64,000 bases of DNA from Vibrio penaeicida (GCF_030689305.1 NZ_JAUYVM010000002.1:372001-436000); one strand, 5' to 3'. Positions 26,498 to 36,106 are shown, counted from the first letter of the stretch. The notes: generated from the sequence alone by a model not told the origin. Program-made: numbers and translations.

Positions 26498-27355
26498 TTG
26501 ACCGTTTCAGAAAGGATAAAGGCAAGATTTGCTAAGTTAACGCGAGCAGAAAGGCAGCTTGCTAATGTGATGCTAGAAAACTACCCAGCTTCGAGTCTAG
26601 GAACGGTTGTTTCACTGTCGGAAGCTGCAAAAGTTTCGACGCCTACCGTGGTACGCCTAGCGAAAAAGCTCGACTTTACTGGGTTTCCTGACATGCAGCG
26701 TAGCATTCATGAGGAAATTGGGGATACGCTGAAAAGCCCAATTGAAAAGCACGCCTCTATTCCAAGCATGGACGAAAAGTCGCACCTTTTGGATAGGTTT
26801 GCAGACACGGTGATGAACAATATCAGGCAGACAGTTGCGCAGGTGGATGAAGCCACTTTTAGCAAAGTGGTGGAACTGCTAAGTAAGCCGGATAGCCCGT
26901 TATACATAGTTGGAGGGCGTATTAGTCACTCCATTGCCGAATACATGTTCACGCACATGCAGGTCATTCGTGCCAATGTCACCATGATTGAACCGAACGC
27001 AAACAGCTGGTCGCATTATGTGATCAACATGAAACCGGGCGATACCTTAGTGGTGTTTGATATTAGGCGATATGAAAATGACATTTTAACGTTGGCAGAA
27101 ATCGCTCGAAGTCGAGATGTCGAATTGATTTTGTTTACCGATCAATGGGGTTCACCTGTTGTTAAATTGGCGCAGCATGTGTTTCATGCTCGAATTGAAG
27201 CGCCATCTGCTTGGGATTCGACCGTTGCTATTACGTTTTTAGTGGAAGCTATTGTCGAGGCTATACAGTCTGCAACGTGGTCTGAAACCAGTAACCGAAT
27301 GAAAGATCTGGAAGTTTTGTTGGATAAAGCTAAATTATTTAAAAAGTTTGTATGA
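26498..27355 (+). CDS. RpiR/MurR-family transcriptional regulator
   Basis: A 285-residue regulator with an N-terminal RpiR helix-turn-helix domain (residues 1-77; SEAAKVSTPTVVRLAKKLDF at about 45-64) and a SIS sugar-isomerase-like ligand domain (about 120-250; YIVGGRISHSIAEYMFTHM). The start codon is TTG, placed 7 bases after GGAG; no ATG is in frame nearby because the upstream ATG runs into a stop. RpiR proteins often respond to phosphosugars, but this branch is frequently beside TRAP operons. Divergent from the DctQ gene, it is the probable regulator of the whole minus-strand operon. Confidence 0.9.
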   Translation: MTVSERIKARFAKLTRAERQLANVMLENYPASSLGTVVSLSEAAKVSTPTVVRLAKKLDFTGFPDMQRSIHEEIGDTLKSPIEKHASIPSMDEKSHLLDRFADTVMNNIRQTVAQVDEATFSKVVELLSKPDSPLYIVGGRISHSIAEYMFTHMQVIRANVTMIEPNANSWSHYVINMKPGDTLVVFDIRRYENDILTLAEIARSRDVELILFTDQWGSPVVKLAQHVFHARIEAPSAWDSTVAITFLVEAIVEAIQSATWSETSNRMKDLEVLLDKAKLFKKFV

Positions 27356-27431
27356 CCCGATGAATTTTGTTTGACTCGATGGGGAGAATACTAAAGAATT
27401 CCCGCATTCCAGTCCTGAATGAGCACCCTTC

Positions 27432-27821
27432 ATGTCTAAGCAACTTGACCAAGAACAAATTGACACCATTAATCGTTACGATACTGAAAAGCGCCTGAAA
27501 TACTGTGTGAAAGAGGTCGTAGCAAACAGAGAGATCTGGATCCTGACTGATGAGCATGGTTGTGTCATGCTAAACACTGAGGATGAAGATTGTGTCCCAG
27601 TTTGGCCAAACAAAGAATTTGCTCAAGCATGGGCGAATGGTGATTGGGAAGAATGTAAGCCAGAGCCTATTTCTTTGAATAAATGGCACAGCAGATGGAC
27701 ACATGGTTTAGCGGATGATGAACTTTCTGTGGTTGTTTTTCCAAATGAAAATGAAGAAGGGGTGATTTTATTCCCCGATGAATTTGATTCTGAATTGAAG
27801 AAACAAGCGAATAAAAAATAG
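27432..27821 (+). CDS. DUF2750 domain protein
   Basis: A 129-residue acidic cytosolic protein matching the DUF2750 pattern: RYDTEKRLKYCVKEVVANRE, then WILTDEHGCVML, PVWPNKEFAQAWANGDW and PISLNKWHSRWTHGL, ending with VVFPNENEEGVILFPDEF. The family function is unknown; members resemble small immunity-like or regulatory proteins, but I see no toxin next to it. It lies 76 bases after the RpiR gene, and has only a weak ribosome site. A degenerate tandem repeat begins right after its stop. Confidence 0.8.
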   Translation: MSKQLDQEQIDTINRYDTEKRLKYCVKEVVANREIWILTDEHGCVMLNTEDEDCVPVWPNKEFAQAWANGDWEECKPEPISLNKWHSRWTHGLADDELSVVVFPNENEEGVILFPDEFDSELKKQANKK

Positions 27822-27822
27822 A

Positions 27823-27896
27823 GCTTTCTAAAACACAGCTACTTAAAACGTGGCTGTTTAAAGTTTAGCTGTTTAAACCTAGCTGTTTAAAATTTG
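27823..27896. repeat. Five-unit degenerate 14-15 bp tandem repeat after DUF2750 gene
   Basis: Units begin at 27823, 27838, 27853, 27868 and 27882, each starting GCT and containing TAAA; the last three share GCTGTTTAAA exactly. A weaker copy (GCTATGCAAAAAGAA) follows at 27897. The array starts one base after the TAG stop codon. Confidence 0.8.
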
Positions 27897-28002
27897 GCTA
27901 TGCAAAAAGAAGTACCCAAGCGTTTTGAAGATGCATGGGTATATTTTTCTTCCACTACTCTCATAAATTCAATCTTGCGGCGAGACGTACTAACGGTTCA
28001 AA

Positions 28003-28800
28003 TTAAAACCCCATAAGCGGGTATAATTCTCCCTTCCTAACTTCGCGAATAGCGCTTTCTAACGTACCGTCGTTTTTGAAATCCGCGATAATCTGCTTCA
28101 CGATAGGCTCCGCTTCTTCTCTGCTCATACCTACTTTTAGCGAAGGGTGGTAGAGAATTTTTAGCAGCAATCCATCAAGCGGGGAAAGCAAATCTTCTGG
28201 CGACGCATCGTTAAAAATTGAAGGGTATACCTTATCGGAGTCGTTTGGTAACCCGAGTAACTGCGTGATTTCTTCTACCACACAGCCGAGTAGTTTCCCT
28301 TTAGAACGCGCTTGATCAACGGGAATGATTATTCCACCTCTAATCAGTTCTCCGCCTATATCAGTTTTAAAATTCGCCATACAGATGGCTTTGCCTGAAT
28401 GCTGCAATGAAGGCTTTCCCAGTACTCTGACGATATCGTCTTCCCAAAGACTTAATCGCGTATAAACCCAAATAATATTGGCTTCTTCTAAGTTATTCGT
28501 CAGGCTTATTGGGTGATTCGTGAGGTAGGAGAGGTGCTTTATATGCATTTGTGCAAGCTCCGTATGAATGCCTTCATCCGGTACTTTATGCTCAATAAAA
28601 ATCTTGATGGGCTCGCGCCACTTCCTAACGTTCTGTTTTTCAGATTCGTATTCGTTTTTTAATGCAACTTCGTAAAATGCTTCTTCCAAATAAGCGGTGT
28701 CTAACCAGCGATGACTGGTTTGTGAATATGAATAAATTGGGTAAGAGAAAAGCACCAAGTAGCCGATGAGATAAGACGCAAATTTTGTGCTTTTCGACAT
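28003..28800 (-). CDS. Exported DUF2927 protein
   Basis: A 265-residue protein with an N-terminal signal or anchor (about residues 7-26) and a DUF2927 domain: CVVEEITQLLGLPNDSD (about 174-190), then SIFNDASPEDLLSPLDGLLL and LYHPSLKVGMSREEAEPIV. The EE-T-Q helix is the position where other members show HEE or EEL, and a metalloprotease-like role has not been shown. It starts 8 bases after the sapF stop, so it is the last gene of the sap operon. A connection with peptide handling is therefore likely, but the function is unknown. Confidence 0.8.
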   Translation of the reverse strand: MSKSTKFASYLIGYLVLFSYPIYSYSQTSHRWLDTAYLEEAFYEVALKNEYESEKQNVRKWREPIKIFIEHKVPDEGIHTELAQMHIKHLSYLTNHPISLTNNLEEANIIWVYTRLSLWEDDIVRVLGKPSLQHSGKAICMANFKTDIGGELIRGGIIIPVDQARSKGKLLGCVVEEITQLLGLPNDSDKVYPSIFNDASPEDLLSPLDGLLLKILYHPSLKVGMSREEAEPIVKQIIADFKNDGTLESAIREVRKGELYPLMGF

Positions 28801-28808
28801 AACGAACC

Positions 28809-29591
28809 CTAATGTGCGGGAGCTTTATTGAAGTGGCTTTCTATCAAACGTTGCGTAATCTGATGAGATGGGTTGGCAATCACGTCATGAGTCGATCCCG
28901 ATTCGACTACATCCCCTTCATGCATCACCATTATTTTATCGGTGATGTGTTTGATTATGCCAATATGCTGCGATACATAAACAAAAGACACACCCATTTC
29001 TTCTTGCAACTCTAATAGTAAGTTTATTATCTGAGAGCGCATGGCCATATCGAGACCATTTAGAGCTTCATCAGCAACAATTATAGACGGTTGAAGAATA
29101 AGTGCACGGGCAAGGTTAATCCGCTGTTTCTGACCAGTAGCCAGCATTTGAGGGTAAAAATAGGCATGTTCAGGCAGCAATCCAACACGGATCAATGTGT
29201 CTTTCACTCTCATCTTTCGAGCTTCTGACGACATGTTTGTATTTCGTTTCAACGGGCCTTCGAGAATGGTCCCGATTTGCAATCTGGGGTTTAAAGATGT
29301 GTTTGGATCTTGGAAAATCATACGAATGAGTTTGCAACGAGTGGAGTAATCGCGGTGCTCCAATCTTTCCCCCATTACACGAATTTCTCCTGAAGTTGGT
29401 TCTATCACGCCCGCTAACATCTTAGCCAATGTTGATTTCCCAGAACCGTTTTGCCCTATAAAGCCCAGTGTTTGCCCGGCTTCTAAGGTGAAGCTAACGG
29501 GTTTTACTGCCTCTTGCTCTTTTTTAGAGAACAAACCAGAGCGACTGATAAAGGTTTTTCTGAGGTCACGGACTTCTAACAACGCGCTCAT
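28809..29591 (-). CDS. sapF: Peptide ABC transporter ATP-binding protein SapF
   Basis: A 260-residue ATPase of the oligopeptide/antimicrobial-peptide Sap transporter. Walker A is [14 protein letters not shown] (about 42-55), the Q-loop is in [16 protein letters not shown], the signature region reads [15 protein letters not shown] (A-T-G-Q instead of LSGGQ, as is usual for SapF-type subunits), and Walker B is [10 protein letters not shown]. Its start overlaps the sapD stop by four bases. It works with SapD, the permeases SapB and SapC, and the binding protein SapA at the inner membrane. Confidence 0.92.
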   Translation of the reverse strand: MSALLEVRDLRKTFISRSGLFSKKEQEAVKPVSFTLEAGQTLGFIGQNGSGKSTLAKMLAGVIEPTSGEIRVMGERLEHRDYSTRCKLIRMIFQDPNTSLNPRLQIGTILEGPLKRNTNMSSEARKMRVKDTLIRVGLLPEHAYFYPQMLATGQKQRINLARALILQPSIIVADEALNGLDMAMRSQIINLLLELQEEMGVSFVYVSQHIGIIKHITDKIMVMHEGDVVESGSTHDVIANPSHQITQRLIESHFNKAPAH

Positions 29592-30583
29592 GTACGTTTC
29601 TCCATATTCAGAGGGAAATGACAGCTAAATTTATGATTTTTGACTTTTTGAGTTCGCGGTATTTCAACGCATTGGCGCTGAGCGTGAGGGCAGCGCGGAC
29701 CAAGGCGACATCCAATAGGTAAATGCTGAAGTGGCGGAATAGAGCCTGGCAAAGACTGTAATTTGGACTTGTGTGGGATCCAATCGTTAAAATCTGGCAT
29801 GGCTTGCAAAAGAGCAACGGTATAAGGGTGCTTAGGTGCATTTAATATTTGTTTTGTTGCGGCAGATTCCACTGATTGACCACAGTACATTACGGTGATT
29901 CTGTCGGCCCATTGCGTAATGGTCGTCAGATCATGCCCAATAAGGAGAATCGTGGTGTTATTTACCTGATTCATTCGGCTGAGCAGTCTTAGAATTTGGG
30001 ACTGAGTAATGGGATCTAAATCATTAGTCGGTTCATCCGCTATCAGCACTCTTGGCTTGGTCGCGATCGCCATTGCTATCATGATTTTCTGGCATTCCCC
30101 ATCGGTTAATTCGTAGGGGTAACTGCGCATGATGCGTCTATGATCTTTAATGCCCACTTTGTGCAGCAGTGCCATAGCCTGTTTTTTTCGCCACTTCCAT
30201 GATTGCCACCATCGACCTTCGAAAGAGTCACGTGGAATGGACTCGGCTAACTGACGTCCAACGCGCTCAGAGGGATCGAGACACGTTGAAGGCTCCTGAA
30301 AAATCATGGCGATGTCGCGAGCAATAACGCGTCTTCTTTCACGTGGTGTCAGTTGCAGCAAATCAATGCTGCCTAAACGAAGCCTATCTGCGGTTACCGT
30401 CATGTTGTCTTTGGCGATACCAAGTACCGCTTTCGCCACCAAACTTTTACCGGAACCTGACTCCCCTACAAGACCACGAATTTCACCTTCGTTCATGGTA
30501 AGGCTCATGCGATCCACAGCTTTCACTTTACCTTGCGGCGTCTCAATTTCTATTGTTAGGTGTCTGATGTCGAGTAGTGGCAT
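29588..30583 (-). CDS. sapD: Peptide ABC transporter ATP-binding protein SapD
   Basis: A 331-residue ATPase. Walker A is [14 protein letters not shown] (about 39-52), the signature region reads [17 protein letters not shown], Walker B is [14 protein letters not shown], and the C-terminal oligopeptide-transporter extension has [19 protein letters not shown] with conserved Cys residues. It overlaps sapF by four bases and shares one base with the sapC stop. In enteric bacteria SapD also influences Trk potassium uptake; that is not testable here. Confidence 0.93.
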   Translation of the reverse strand: MPLLDIRHLTIEIETPQGKVKAVDRMSLTMNEGEIRGLVGESGSGKSLVAKAVLGIAKDNMTVTADRLRLGSIDLLQLTPRERRRVIARDIAMIFQEPSTCLDPSERVGRQLAESIPRDSFEGRWWQSWKWRKKQAMALLHKVGIKDHRRIMRSYPYELTDGECQKIMIAMAIATKPRVLIADEPTNDLDPITQSQILRLLSRMNQVNNTTILLIGHDLTTITQWADRITVMYCGQSVESAATKQILNAPKHPYTVALLQAMPDFNDWIPHKSKLQSLPGSIPPLQHLPIGCRLGPRCPHAQRQCVEIPRTQKVKNHKFSCHFPLNMEKRT

Positions 30584-31470
30584 TATTCTGTCCCCGCATT
30601 TAATGCGCGTCGGGTTCCTTCACCAACTAGATTAATAACAACAATTGTAAACATGATCACCAAGCCGGGTAGGGTGACTGTCCATGGTGCGGAATAAATC
30701 AGTTCTACAGAATCACCAAGAATCGCTCCCCATTCGGTACTCGGAGCTTGAGCGCCGAGTCCTAAAAACCCTAATGCGGTAATGTCGAGTATGGCTACCG
30801 ATAACGCCATAGTGAATTCAGCGGCGATCACGGGCAACACATTAGGAAAAATAGAGTTCCAAAGTAGGTGAATATTCTTTGCACCATCCAAACGTGCTGC
30901 AATGACGTAATCTTTTTCCACTTCATTGTGAACCGCCACATAAACGGATCGAATAAAGCGAGGTATTAACGCTAAACAAATAGCCAATAGAATATTGAAC
31001 TCCCCAAATCCTAAAAAGGCAACGAATATGATCGCCAAGAGGAGTGAGGGAATAGACATGACTGTGTCGAGTAGGTGGTTTAACGTACTTGATATTAACC
31101 CTTTGGTCATGCCTGCCAAAATGCCGATAGCACAGCCAATAAGACTGGCGATTAACGTAATCAGAATCCCAGCACCTAATGTGAGCTGAGATCCTTCAAT
31201 CAGCCGAGAAAGAATATCTCTTCCTAAATCGTCTGTTCCTAAGAAAAACTCTACAGTACCTTCAGTATTCCAAGAAGGAGGCAGCCTTAAGTTTGCGGTT
31301 TGGGCTTGTGGGTCATGAGGTGTTAACCACGGGGACAACAGCGTAATAACCAGAAGAATGATAAAGCACCAAAGCCCGAACATCGCCAAGGTGTTATTCC
31401 GGTAGCTATTCCAGAAATGCTCAAACTGTGTAGGAACGCGTTCTTCCTGATATACATTATTTGTCAGCAT
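30583..31470 (-). CDS. sapC: Peptide ABC transporter permease SapC
   Basis: A 295-residue OppC/DppC-type permease with about six membrane segments. The EAA loop lies near residues 195-215 ([20 protein letters not shown]), and [16 protein letters not shown] is the classic OppC-family N-terminal motif. The gene overlaps the sapB stop by 14 bases, and its own stop meets the sapD start. It forms the membrane channel with SapB. Confidence 0.93.
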   Translation of the reverse strand: MLTNNVYQEERVPTQFEHFWNSYRNNTLAMFGLWCFIILLVITLLSPWLTPHDPQAQTANLRLPPSWNTEGTVEFFLGTDDLGRDILSRLIEGSQLTLGAGILITLIASLIGCAIGILAGMTKGLISSTLNHLLDTVMSIPSLLLAIIFVAFLGFGEFNILLAICLALIPRFIRSVYVAVHNEVEKDYVIAARLDGAKNIHLLWNSIFPNVLPVIAAEFTMALSVAILDITALGFLGLGAQAPSTEWGAILGDSVELIYSAPWTVTLPGLVIMFTIVVINLVGEGTRRALNAGTE

Positions 31471-32419
31471 ACCATTCCTTTCTTACCAGAGGATTTGCAA
31501 ACGCTCCGATCAAATCCGATAGAATATTCGCAATTAAAACAAAGGTTGCAACAACCATAACGCCCGCAGAAATCGCGACGTAATCTTGATTTGAGAGTGC
31601 ATCAAGCAACCAACGTCCAATGCCAGGCCAATTGAATATGGACTCGGTAATAATGGCAAAAGTCAGCATGCTAGAAAGCTGAACGCCAAATTTGGGAATA
31701 ATAGGTGGAAGTGCATTTCGAATGACATGTTCAATAACAATCTCGTACTTGGACAGACCGTTTATTTTGGCTGCACGTATATAGTTCTGCTGCATCACTT
31801 CTGCTACTGAAGCCCTCATCAAGCTAATAATTTGCGTGGTAGGCGCGAGAGCAAGAACAATACACGGCAATATTAAGTGTTGCAGTACACTATGAAGCGC
31901 GTGTGCTCTGAGCGGGCTTTCAGATAACATGGCATCAATAATGGCAAACCCAGTTACGTGGTCGATTTCATAGAGCAGGTCATAACGTCCTTCCACAGGG
32001 AAAAGCTCCCAATTTAACGAGAACACCAGAATCAGCATCAAGGCTACCCAAAATAGTGGGGCAGCAAAGCCAGACATAGAAGTAAATGAGATGACGGTAT
32101 CAATCCATTTACCTTGGCGAGTACCGGCGACAGTACCAATGGGCAATCCGATCATTAATGCAATAAGAAAGGCAAAAAAGCACAATTCTAACGTGGCCGG
32201 AAAGACCACCATCAAATCATCCCAAATAGCTGTCCCTTGAGCGTTTAGACCGAAATCAAGTTGACTGATTTCGCCAATGTACTGAAACCAGCCAGGAATC
32301 AGATCATCCAACGCCGCAGGCGAATTTGGGTCAAGCCTAAGAATACTGAACCCAACAAACGTAAGGATCAGCAAAGTGATAATGAATAAGTTCAGTCGCC
32401 GAATGGTATACAGAAACAT
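31457..32419 (-). CDS. sapB: Peptide ABC transporter permease SapB
   Basis: A 320-residue OppB/DppB-type permease. The N-terminus MFLYTIRRLNLFIITLLILT is the first membrane helix, and the coupling loop YIRAAKINGLSKYEIVIEHV (about 220-239) fits the EAA motif. Its start shares one base with the sapA stop. It pairs with SapC in the transporter. Length is normal. Confidence 0.93.
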   Translation of the reverse strand: MFLYTIRRLNLFIITLLILTFVGFSILRLDPNSPAALDDLIPGWFQYIGEISQLDFGLNAQGTAIWDDLMVVFPATLELCFFAFLIALMIGLPIGTVAGTRQGKWIDTVISFTSMSGFAAPLFWVALMLILVFSLNWELFPVEGRYDLLYEIDHVTGFAIIDAMLSESPLRAHALHSVLQHLILPCIVLALAPTTQIISLMRASVAEVMQQNYIRAAKINGLSKYEIVIEHVIRNALPPIIPKFGVQLSSMLTFAIITESIFNWPGIGRWLLDALSNQDYVAISAGVMVVATFVLIANILSDLIGAFANPLVRKEWYADK

Positions 32420-34089
32420 TATTCGCTCCTTTCGACGGTATGAAATGAGCGAACATTAAACGGGCTCATTTGAAATCCGCTCAACGAATTGTGGTTGGCT
32501 TGATATTGAATACCATGTGCAAGGGGGATGACGGGCATTTCTTGGTTCAATAGGTTTTGTGCCTGACGATACAGGTTTAGTCTATACCTTGGTTGGTTGG
32601 TTTCTCGGGATAAGTCCAACAAGAAATCGAAATCTGGGTTACACCACATAGAGACATTCAACCCTGCTTTTTCAGCGTTACAAGATAGAAGTGGACGCAG
32701 GAAGTTATCTGGGTCGCCCGTGCTAGCTGTCCAGCCTGTAAGCAACATATCAACATTTGGTAGAAATTCGTTTAGCTCTGCGCGGCTAAACCGATCGTCA
32801 GTTAGTAGATTTAACGTTACGCCAATATCTGCAAAGCTAGCTTGTATTTGCTCCGCTGTTTTGCGTGGGCTCGGGTTGTACGGACGCGGCTCCAACGGAA
32901 CCCACATGGATAGAGTTAACCCTTTGGATAGCCCTGCTTCTTCTAATAGTGCCAACGCATAGTTGCGATCATAGCGAATTTGAATACTGTCTTTTTGATA
33001 AGCCCAGGAGCTAGGTGGCAAAAGAGTATAAGCAATTGAGCCGGTACCGTAATAGACGGAATCTAAGATTACTTGTCGGTTGATTGCAAGGTTAAGAGCC
33101 TTACGCACGCGACGGTCTTTTAATGCAGGGTGTGATGTGTTCAATGCAATAAACGCTACATTCATCGCAGGCTTTGCATGCAAAACCAATTCGTCATTTT
33201 CAATAATAATAGGTAACTGGCTAGAGACAGGCGAAGACAGCACGTCACATTCATTACGCAGCAATTTTGCCAATGTACCAGTGCCGCGCGTTGATATATC
33301 AAATACCACTTGCTCCATCGCGGGTTCACCTTGCCAATATTTTGCGTGCTTCTTCACTCGAATCAGATCACCTGCTTGGTACTCATCCAAATAGAAGGGT
33401 CCGGTTCCGATTGGTTGGGTATCAATGTGATGCTTATTACCTTGTTTGATCAATTTATCGGCGTATTCGCTAGAGTGGATGACCGCATAGGGTGTCGCAA
33501 TGTTAGGGAGAAAAGTATTGTCTGCTCGAGTGAGAGTAAACTTAACTTGATTGTCGCTAATCGCTTCGACCGATTTGACCAACCCTCTAAAATCGATACC
33601 TTCAAACCAAGGGTAGCGCCCTTGCCCTAAATAGTGAAACGGATGTGAACTTTTAAGAATGCGTTCGAAACTGAAGACGACATCATGAGCTGAAAAAGGT
33701 TTGGATGGAGTGAACCAAGGCGCGGTTTGAAACTCCACATTTTCTCTTAGATTAAAAAGGTATTCGGTTCCATCTTCATTGACGTCCCAACTTGTAGCTA
33801 AGCTGGATATTGGTTCATGTGTTTCAGGCTCGAGCGTTAAAAGCGTATTAAATACTTGCTGGCTAAGTGCCTCAGCAGTTAATCCGCTATCTACTTGTTG
33901 AGGGTTAAATGAAACAGGGGAACTTTGACCACAATAAACAAAGCCTTGTTTTTTTACGATGCTGTGATCAATATCATCGCCGCATGCACTGAGAAGCCAT
34001 GCACTGGCGACGGTTAAAGATAATTGTATGAACGCTTTCATAGAGACGAGAATTCTGGCACTTAACGAGGTAATAATGTATCTGCTCAT
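32419..34089 (-). CDS. sapA: Peptide ABC transporter solute-binding lipoprotein SapA
   Basis: A 556-residue periplasmic binding protein of the SBP_bac_5 family; SapA proteins bind peptides, including antimicrobial peptides, and in some bacteria heme. The signal region ends in a lipobox LLSAC (about 33-37), so it is probably a lipoprotein. AGAGG lies 6 bases before the ATG at 34089 and supports that start; an internal ATG at 34041 would give a more usual short signal peptide but has no ribosome site. It is the first gene of sapABCDF, 128 bases after pspF, so readthrough from pspF is possible. Confidence 0.9.
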   Translation of the reverse strand: MSRYIITSLSARILVSMKAFIQLSLTVASAWLLSACGDDIDHSIVKKQGFVYCGQSSPVSFNPQQVDSGLTAEALSQQVFNTLLTLEPETHEPISSLATSWDVNEDGTEYLFNLRENVEFQTAPWFTPSKPFSAHDVVFSFERILKSSHPFHYLGQGRYPWFEGIDFRGLVKSVEAISDNQVKFTLTRADNTFLPNIATPYAVIHSSEYADKLIKQGNKHHIDTQPIGTGPFYLDEYQAGDLIRVKKHAKYWQGEPAMEQVVFDISTRGTGTLAKLLRNECDVLSSPVSSQLPIIIENDELVLHAKPAMNVAFIALNTSHPALKDRRVRKALNLAINRQVILDSVYYGTGSIAYTLLPPSSWAYQKDSIQIRYDRNYALALLEEAGLSKGLTLSMWVPLEPRPYNPSPRKTAEQIQASFADIGVTLNLLTDDRFSRAELNEFLPNVDMLLTGWTASTGDPDNFLRPLLSCNAEKAGLNVSMWCNPDFDFLLDLSRETNQPRYRLNLYRQAQNLLNQEMPVIPLAHGIQYQANHNSLSGFQMSPFNVRSFHTVERSE

Positions 34090-34217
34090 TAGTACCTCTC
34101 GATCTGGCTAATTTAACATTTTTTACCTGACAGACCAAATGATTAGTCTGATTTCGAATGGGCAAATGAGAATCATCGCACACCCTTTTCCACAAAGGAT
34201 AAAGCTGAAATGAAACT

Positions 34218-35234
34218 TTACTCAGATTGTTGACCAACGAGATTGTATTTTCTCAACATGCCCCTTAACTGATGGTAGCTCAAACCGAGCATTTTCGCTG
34301 CTTGTCTTTGATTATGTTTGGATTCGTCGAGGACTTTGTGCAGTAAGGCGAGATCTTGGTCTTCTTGCCATCTTTTATAGTCGATAGGGAATTGCATACG
34401 AGAAATATCGCCCACCGTGTCGTCGGTAGAAGGGGCATCCTTGCTTGGAACCAGCTCAGTTTGCCAATCGGTGCCAAAGGGGTTGAATACCAATTCATCA
34501 ATAGGGTATTCCCCAGCGCCTTGCTGATAAATAGCGCGCTCAATAACGTTTTTTAATTCTCGTACGTTGCCTGGCCATTGATAATCAAGCAGAGATTGTA
34601 TTGCATGATCGGTGAAACCAATAAAGACGGGCAGCGAGAGTTCTCGGCACATTTTAATGGCATACTGCTCGGCGAGTAGAAGTATGTCTTCTTTCCTGTG
34701 ACGCAGTGGTGGGATGTGAATGACGTCGAACGCTAAGCGATCAAGTAAGTCTGCTCTAAATTCCCCATTCTCTGCCATTTCTGGTAAATCAGCGTTGGTC
34801 GCACAAATCAATCTTACGTCGGCAGACAGCGTTCGGCTACCACCCACTCGTTCATACTCGCCGTATTCGATTACCCTCAAGAGTTTTTCCTGCACTGATA
34901 GGGGGGCGGTAGCGAGTTCATCCATAAAAAGAGAGCCATTCTCTGCTCGCTCAAAACGACCTTGATGTTTGCCTTTTGAGCCGGTAAATGACCCAGCCTC
35001 ATGCCCAAATAACTCTGAATCGATTAATCCTTCACTTAATGTCGAGCAGTTCATTGAGACAAGTGGTTGATCCCATCGCTTTGAAAGGTAATGTAAACGC
35101 TGGGCAATCAGTTCTTTACCCGTCCCCCTTTCCCCAATGACGAGAACAGGGCGTTCAATAGGTGCTAGCCTTGATACTTTATCGAGAACAGAGAGAAAAG
35201 AAGGGGATTCCCCTATAAGATTTTGCTGTTTCAC
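34218..35234 (-). CDS. pspF: Sigma-54-dependent activator PspF
   Basis: A 338-residue enhancer-binding protein that lacks an N-terminal sensor domain, as PspF does. The AAA+ domain covers about 5-245, with Walker A GERGTGKELIAQRL (33-46) and SLFMDELATAP Walker B; a Fis-type helix-turn-helix lies at 300-335 (RQAAKMLGLSYHQLRGMLRK). The sigma-54 contact loop reads GSFTGS instead of the usual GAFTGA. It is divergent from pspA, and PspA normally inhibits it until membrane stress occurs. Confidence 0.95.
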   Translation of the reverse strand: MKQQNLIGESPSFLSVLDKVSRLAPIERPVLVIGERGTGKELIAQRLHYLSKRWDQPLVSMNCSTLSEGLIDSELFGHEAGSFTGSKGKHQGRFERAENGSLFMDELATAPLSVQEKLLRVIEYGEYERVGGSRTLSADVRLICATNADLPEMAENGEFRADLLDRLAFDVIHIPPLRHRKEDILLLAEQYAIKMCRELSLPVFIGFTDHAIQSLLDYQWPGNVRELKNVIERAIYQQGAGEYPIDELVFNPFGTDWQTELVPSKDAPSTDDTVGDISRMQFPIDYKRWQEDQDLALLHKVLDESKHNQRQAAKMLGLSYHQLRGMLRKYNLVGQQSE

Positions 35235-35351
35235 GATGCGTTCCTTAAGCTGGTGGCGAAATTTACCAAGTGTTGGTGCAATTAATCATAACATAGACAG
35301 GAGAAAATGATATTTTAATCTATCTAATTGTATTATATGGTAAATAAAAGT

Positions 35352-35366
35352 TGGCACGCATTGTGT
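35352..35366 (+). promoter_or_regulatory. Sigma-54 promoter of pspABC
   Basis: TGGCACGCATTGTGT has GG and GT separated by 10 bases, the -24/-12 arrangement, and its first nine bases (TTGGCACGC with the preceding T) match the E. coli pspA promoter as I remember it. It lies 63 bases before pspA and is the expected target of PspF. Confidence 0.85.
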
Positions 35367-35414
35367 ATTATAGAACCCATACCAAGTTGAACAGTCATAA
35401 ACAGGAGATCAATT

Positions 35415-36086
35415 ATGGGTATTTTCTCTCGCTTTGCGGACATCGTGAATTCAAACATCAGCTCACTTCTCGACAAAGCTGAAGATCCTGAAAAAATGAT
35501 TCGTCTTATCATTCAGGAAATGGAAGACACGTTGGTTGAAGTTCGCACAAACTCTGCTCGTGCCATTGCAGACAAAAAAGAATTGTCTCGCCGTGTTGAT
35601 ACAGTAGAGCGTCAAATCGAAGAATGGCAAGAAAAGGCAACACTTGCACTTACCAAACAGCGTGAAGACTTGGCTCGCTCTGCGCTAATCGAAAAGCAAA
35701 AACTGGAAGAAATGGCGCGTGGCTTACACACAGAGCAAACGCTAGTTGATGAAACCATTACTAAGTTAACCGGTGAGATTGGTAAGCTTGAAGCCAAGAT
35801 CAACGAAACTCGTGCCAAGCAACAAGCGCTTGTGATTCGTCGCCAAGCCGCTGGTAACCGCCGTGATGTGCAAAAGCACCTGCATACTAGCCGCACCGCA
35901 GAGGCGATGTCCAAATTTGAGCAGTACGAGCGTAAAATAGATGAACTAGAAGCGGAAGCGGACAGCTTTACATCGACAGGACGCTCTCTGGATCAAGAGT
36001 TTGCAGAGTTGCAAGCACAAGACGAGATTGAAAAAGAGCTCGCAAAAATGAAAGAGCAAATGAGTCAAAATAAAGAAGACAAGTAA
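35415..36086 (+). CDS. pspA: Phage shock protein A
   Basis: A 223-residue peripheral membrane protein that stabilises damaged inner membrane and inhibits PspF. The N-terminal amphipathic helix (MGIFSRFADIVNSNISSLLD) is followed by a near-continuous coiled coil to about residue 220, with LIIQEMEDTLVEVR at 36-49 as a PspA hallmark. It belongs to the PspA/IM30/ESCRT-III superfamily. AGGAG precedes the start. It heads pspABC under a sigma-54 promoter. Confidence 0.97.
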   Translation: MGIFSRFADIVNSNISSLLDKAEDPEKMIRLIIQEMEDTLVEVRTNSARAIADKKELSRRVDTVERQIEEWQEKATLALTKQREDLARSALIEKQKLEEMARGLHTEQTLVDETITKLTGEIGKLEAKINETRAKQQALVIRRQAAGNRRDVQKHLHTSRTAEAMSKFEQYERKIDELEAEADSFTSTGRSLDQEFAELQAQDEIEKELAKMKEQMSQNKEDK

Positions 36087-36106
36087 TTAACTAACGGAGT
36101 CTCTGT

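Noticed and set aside
27432..27821. Immunity or antitoxin gene
   Set aside because: No toxin, effector or secretion gene adjoins it; DUF2750 alone does not support this.
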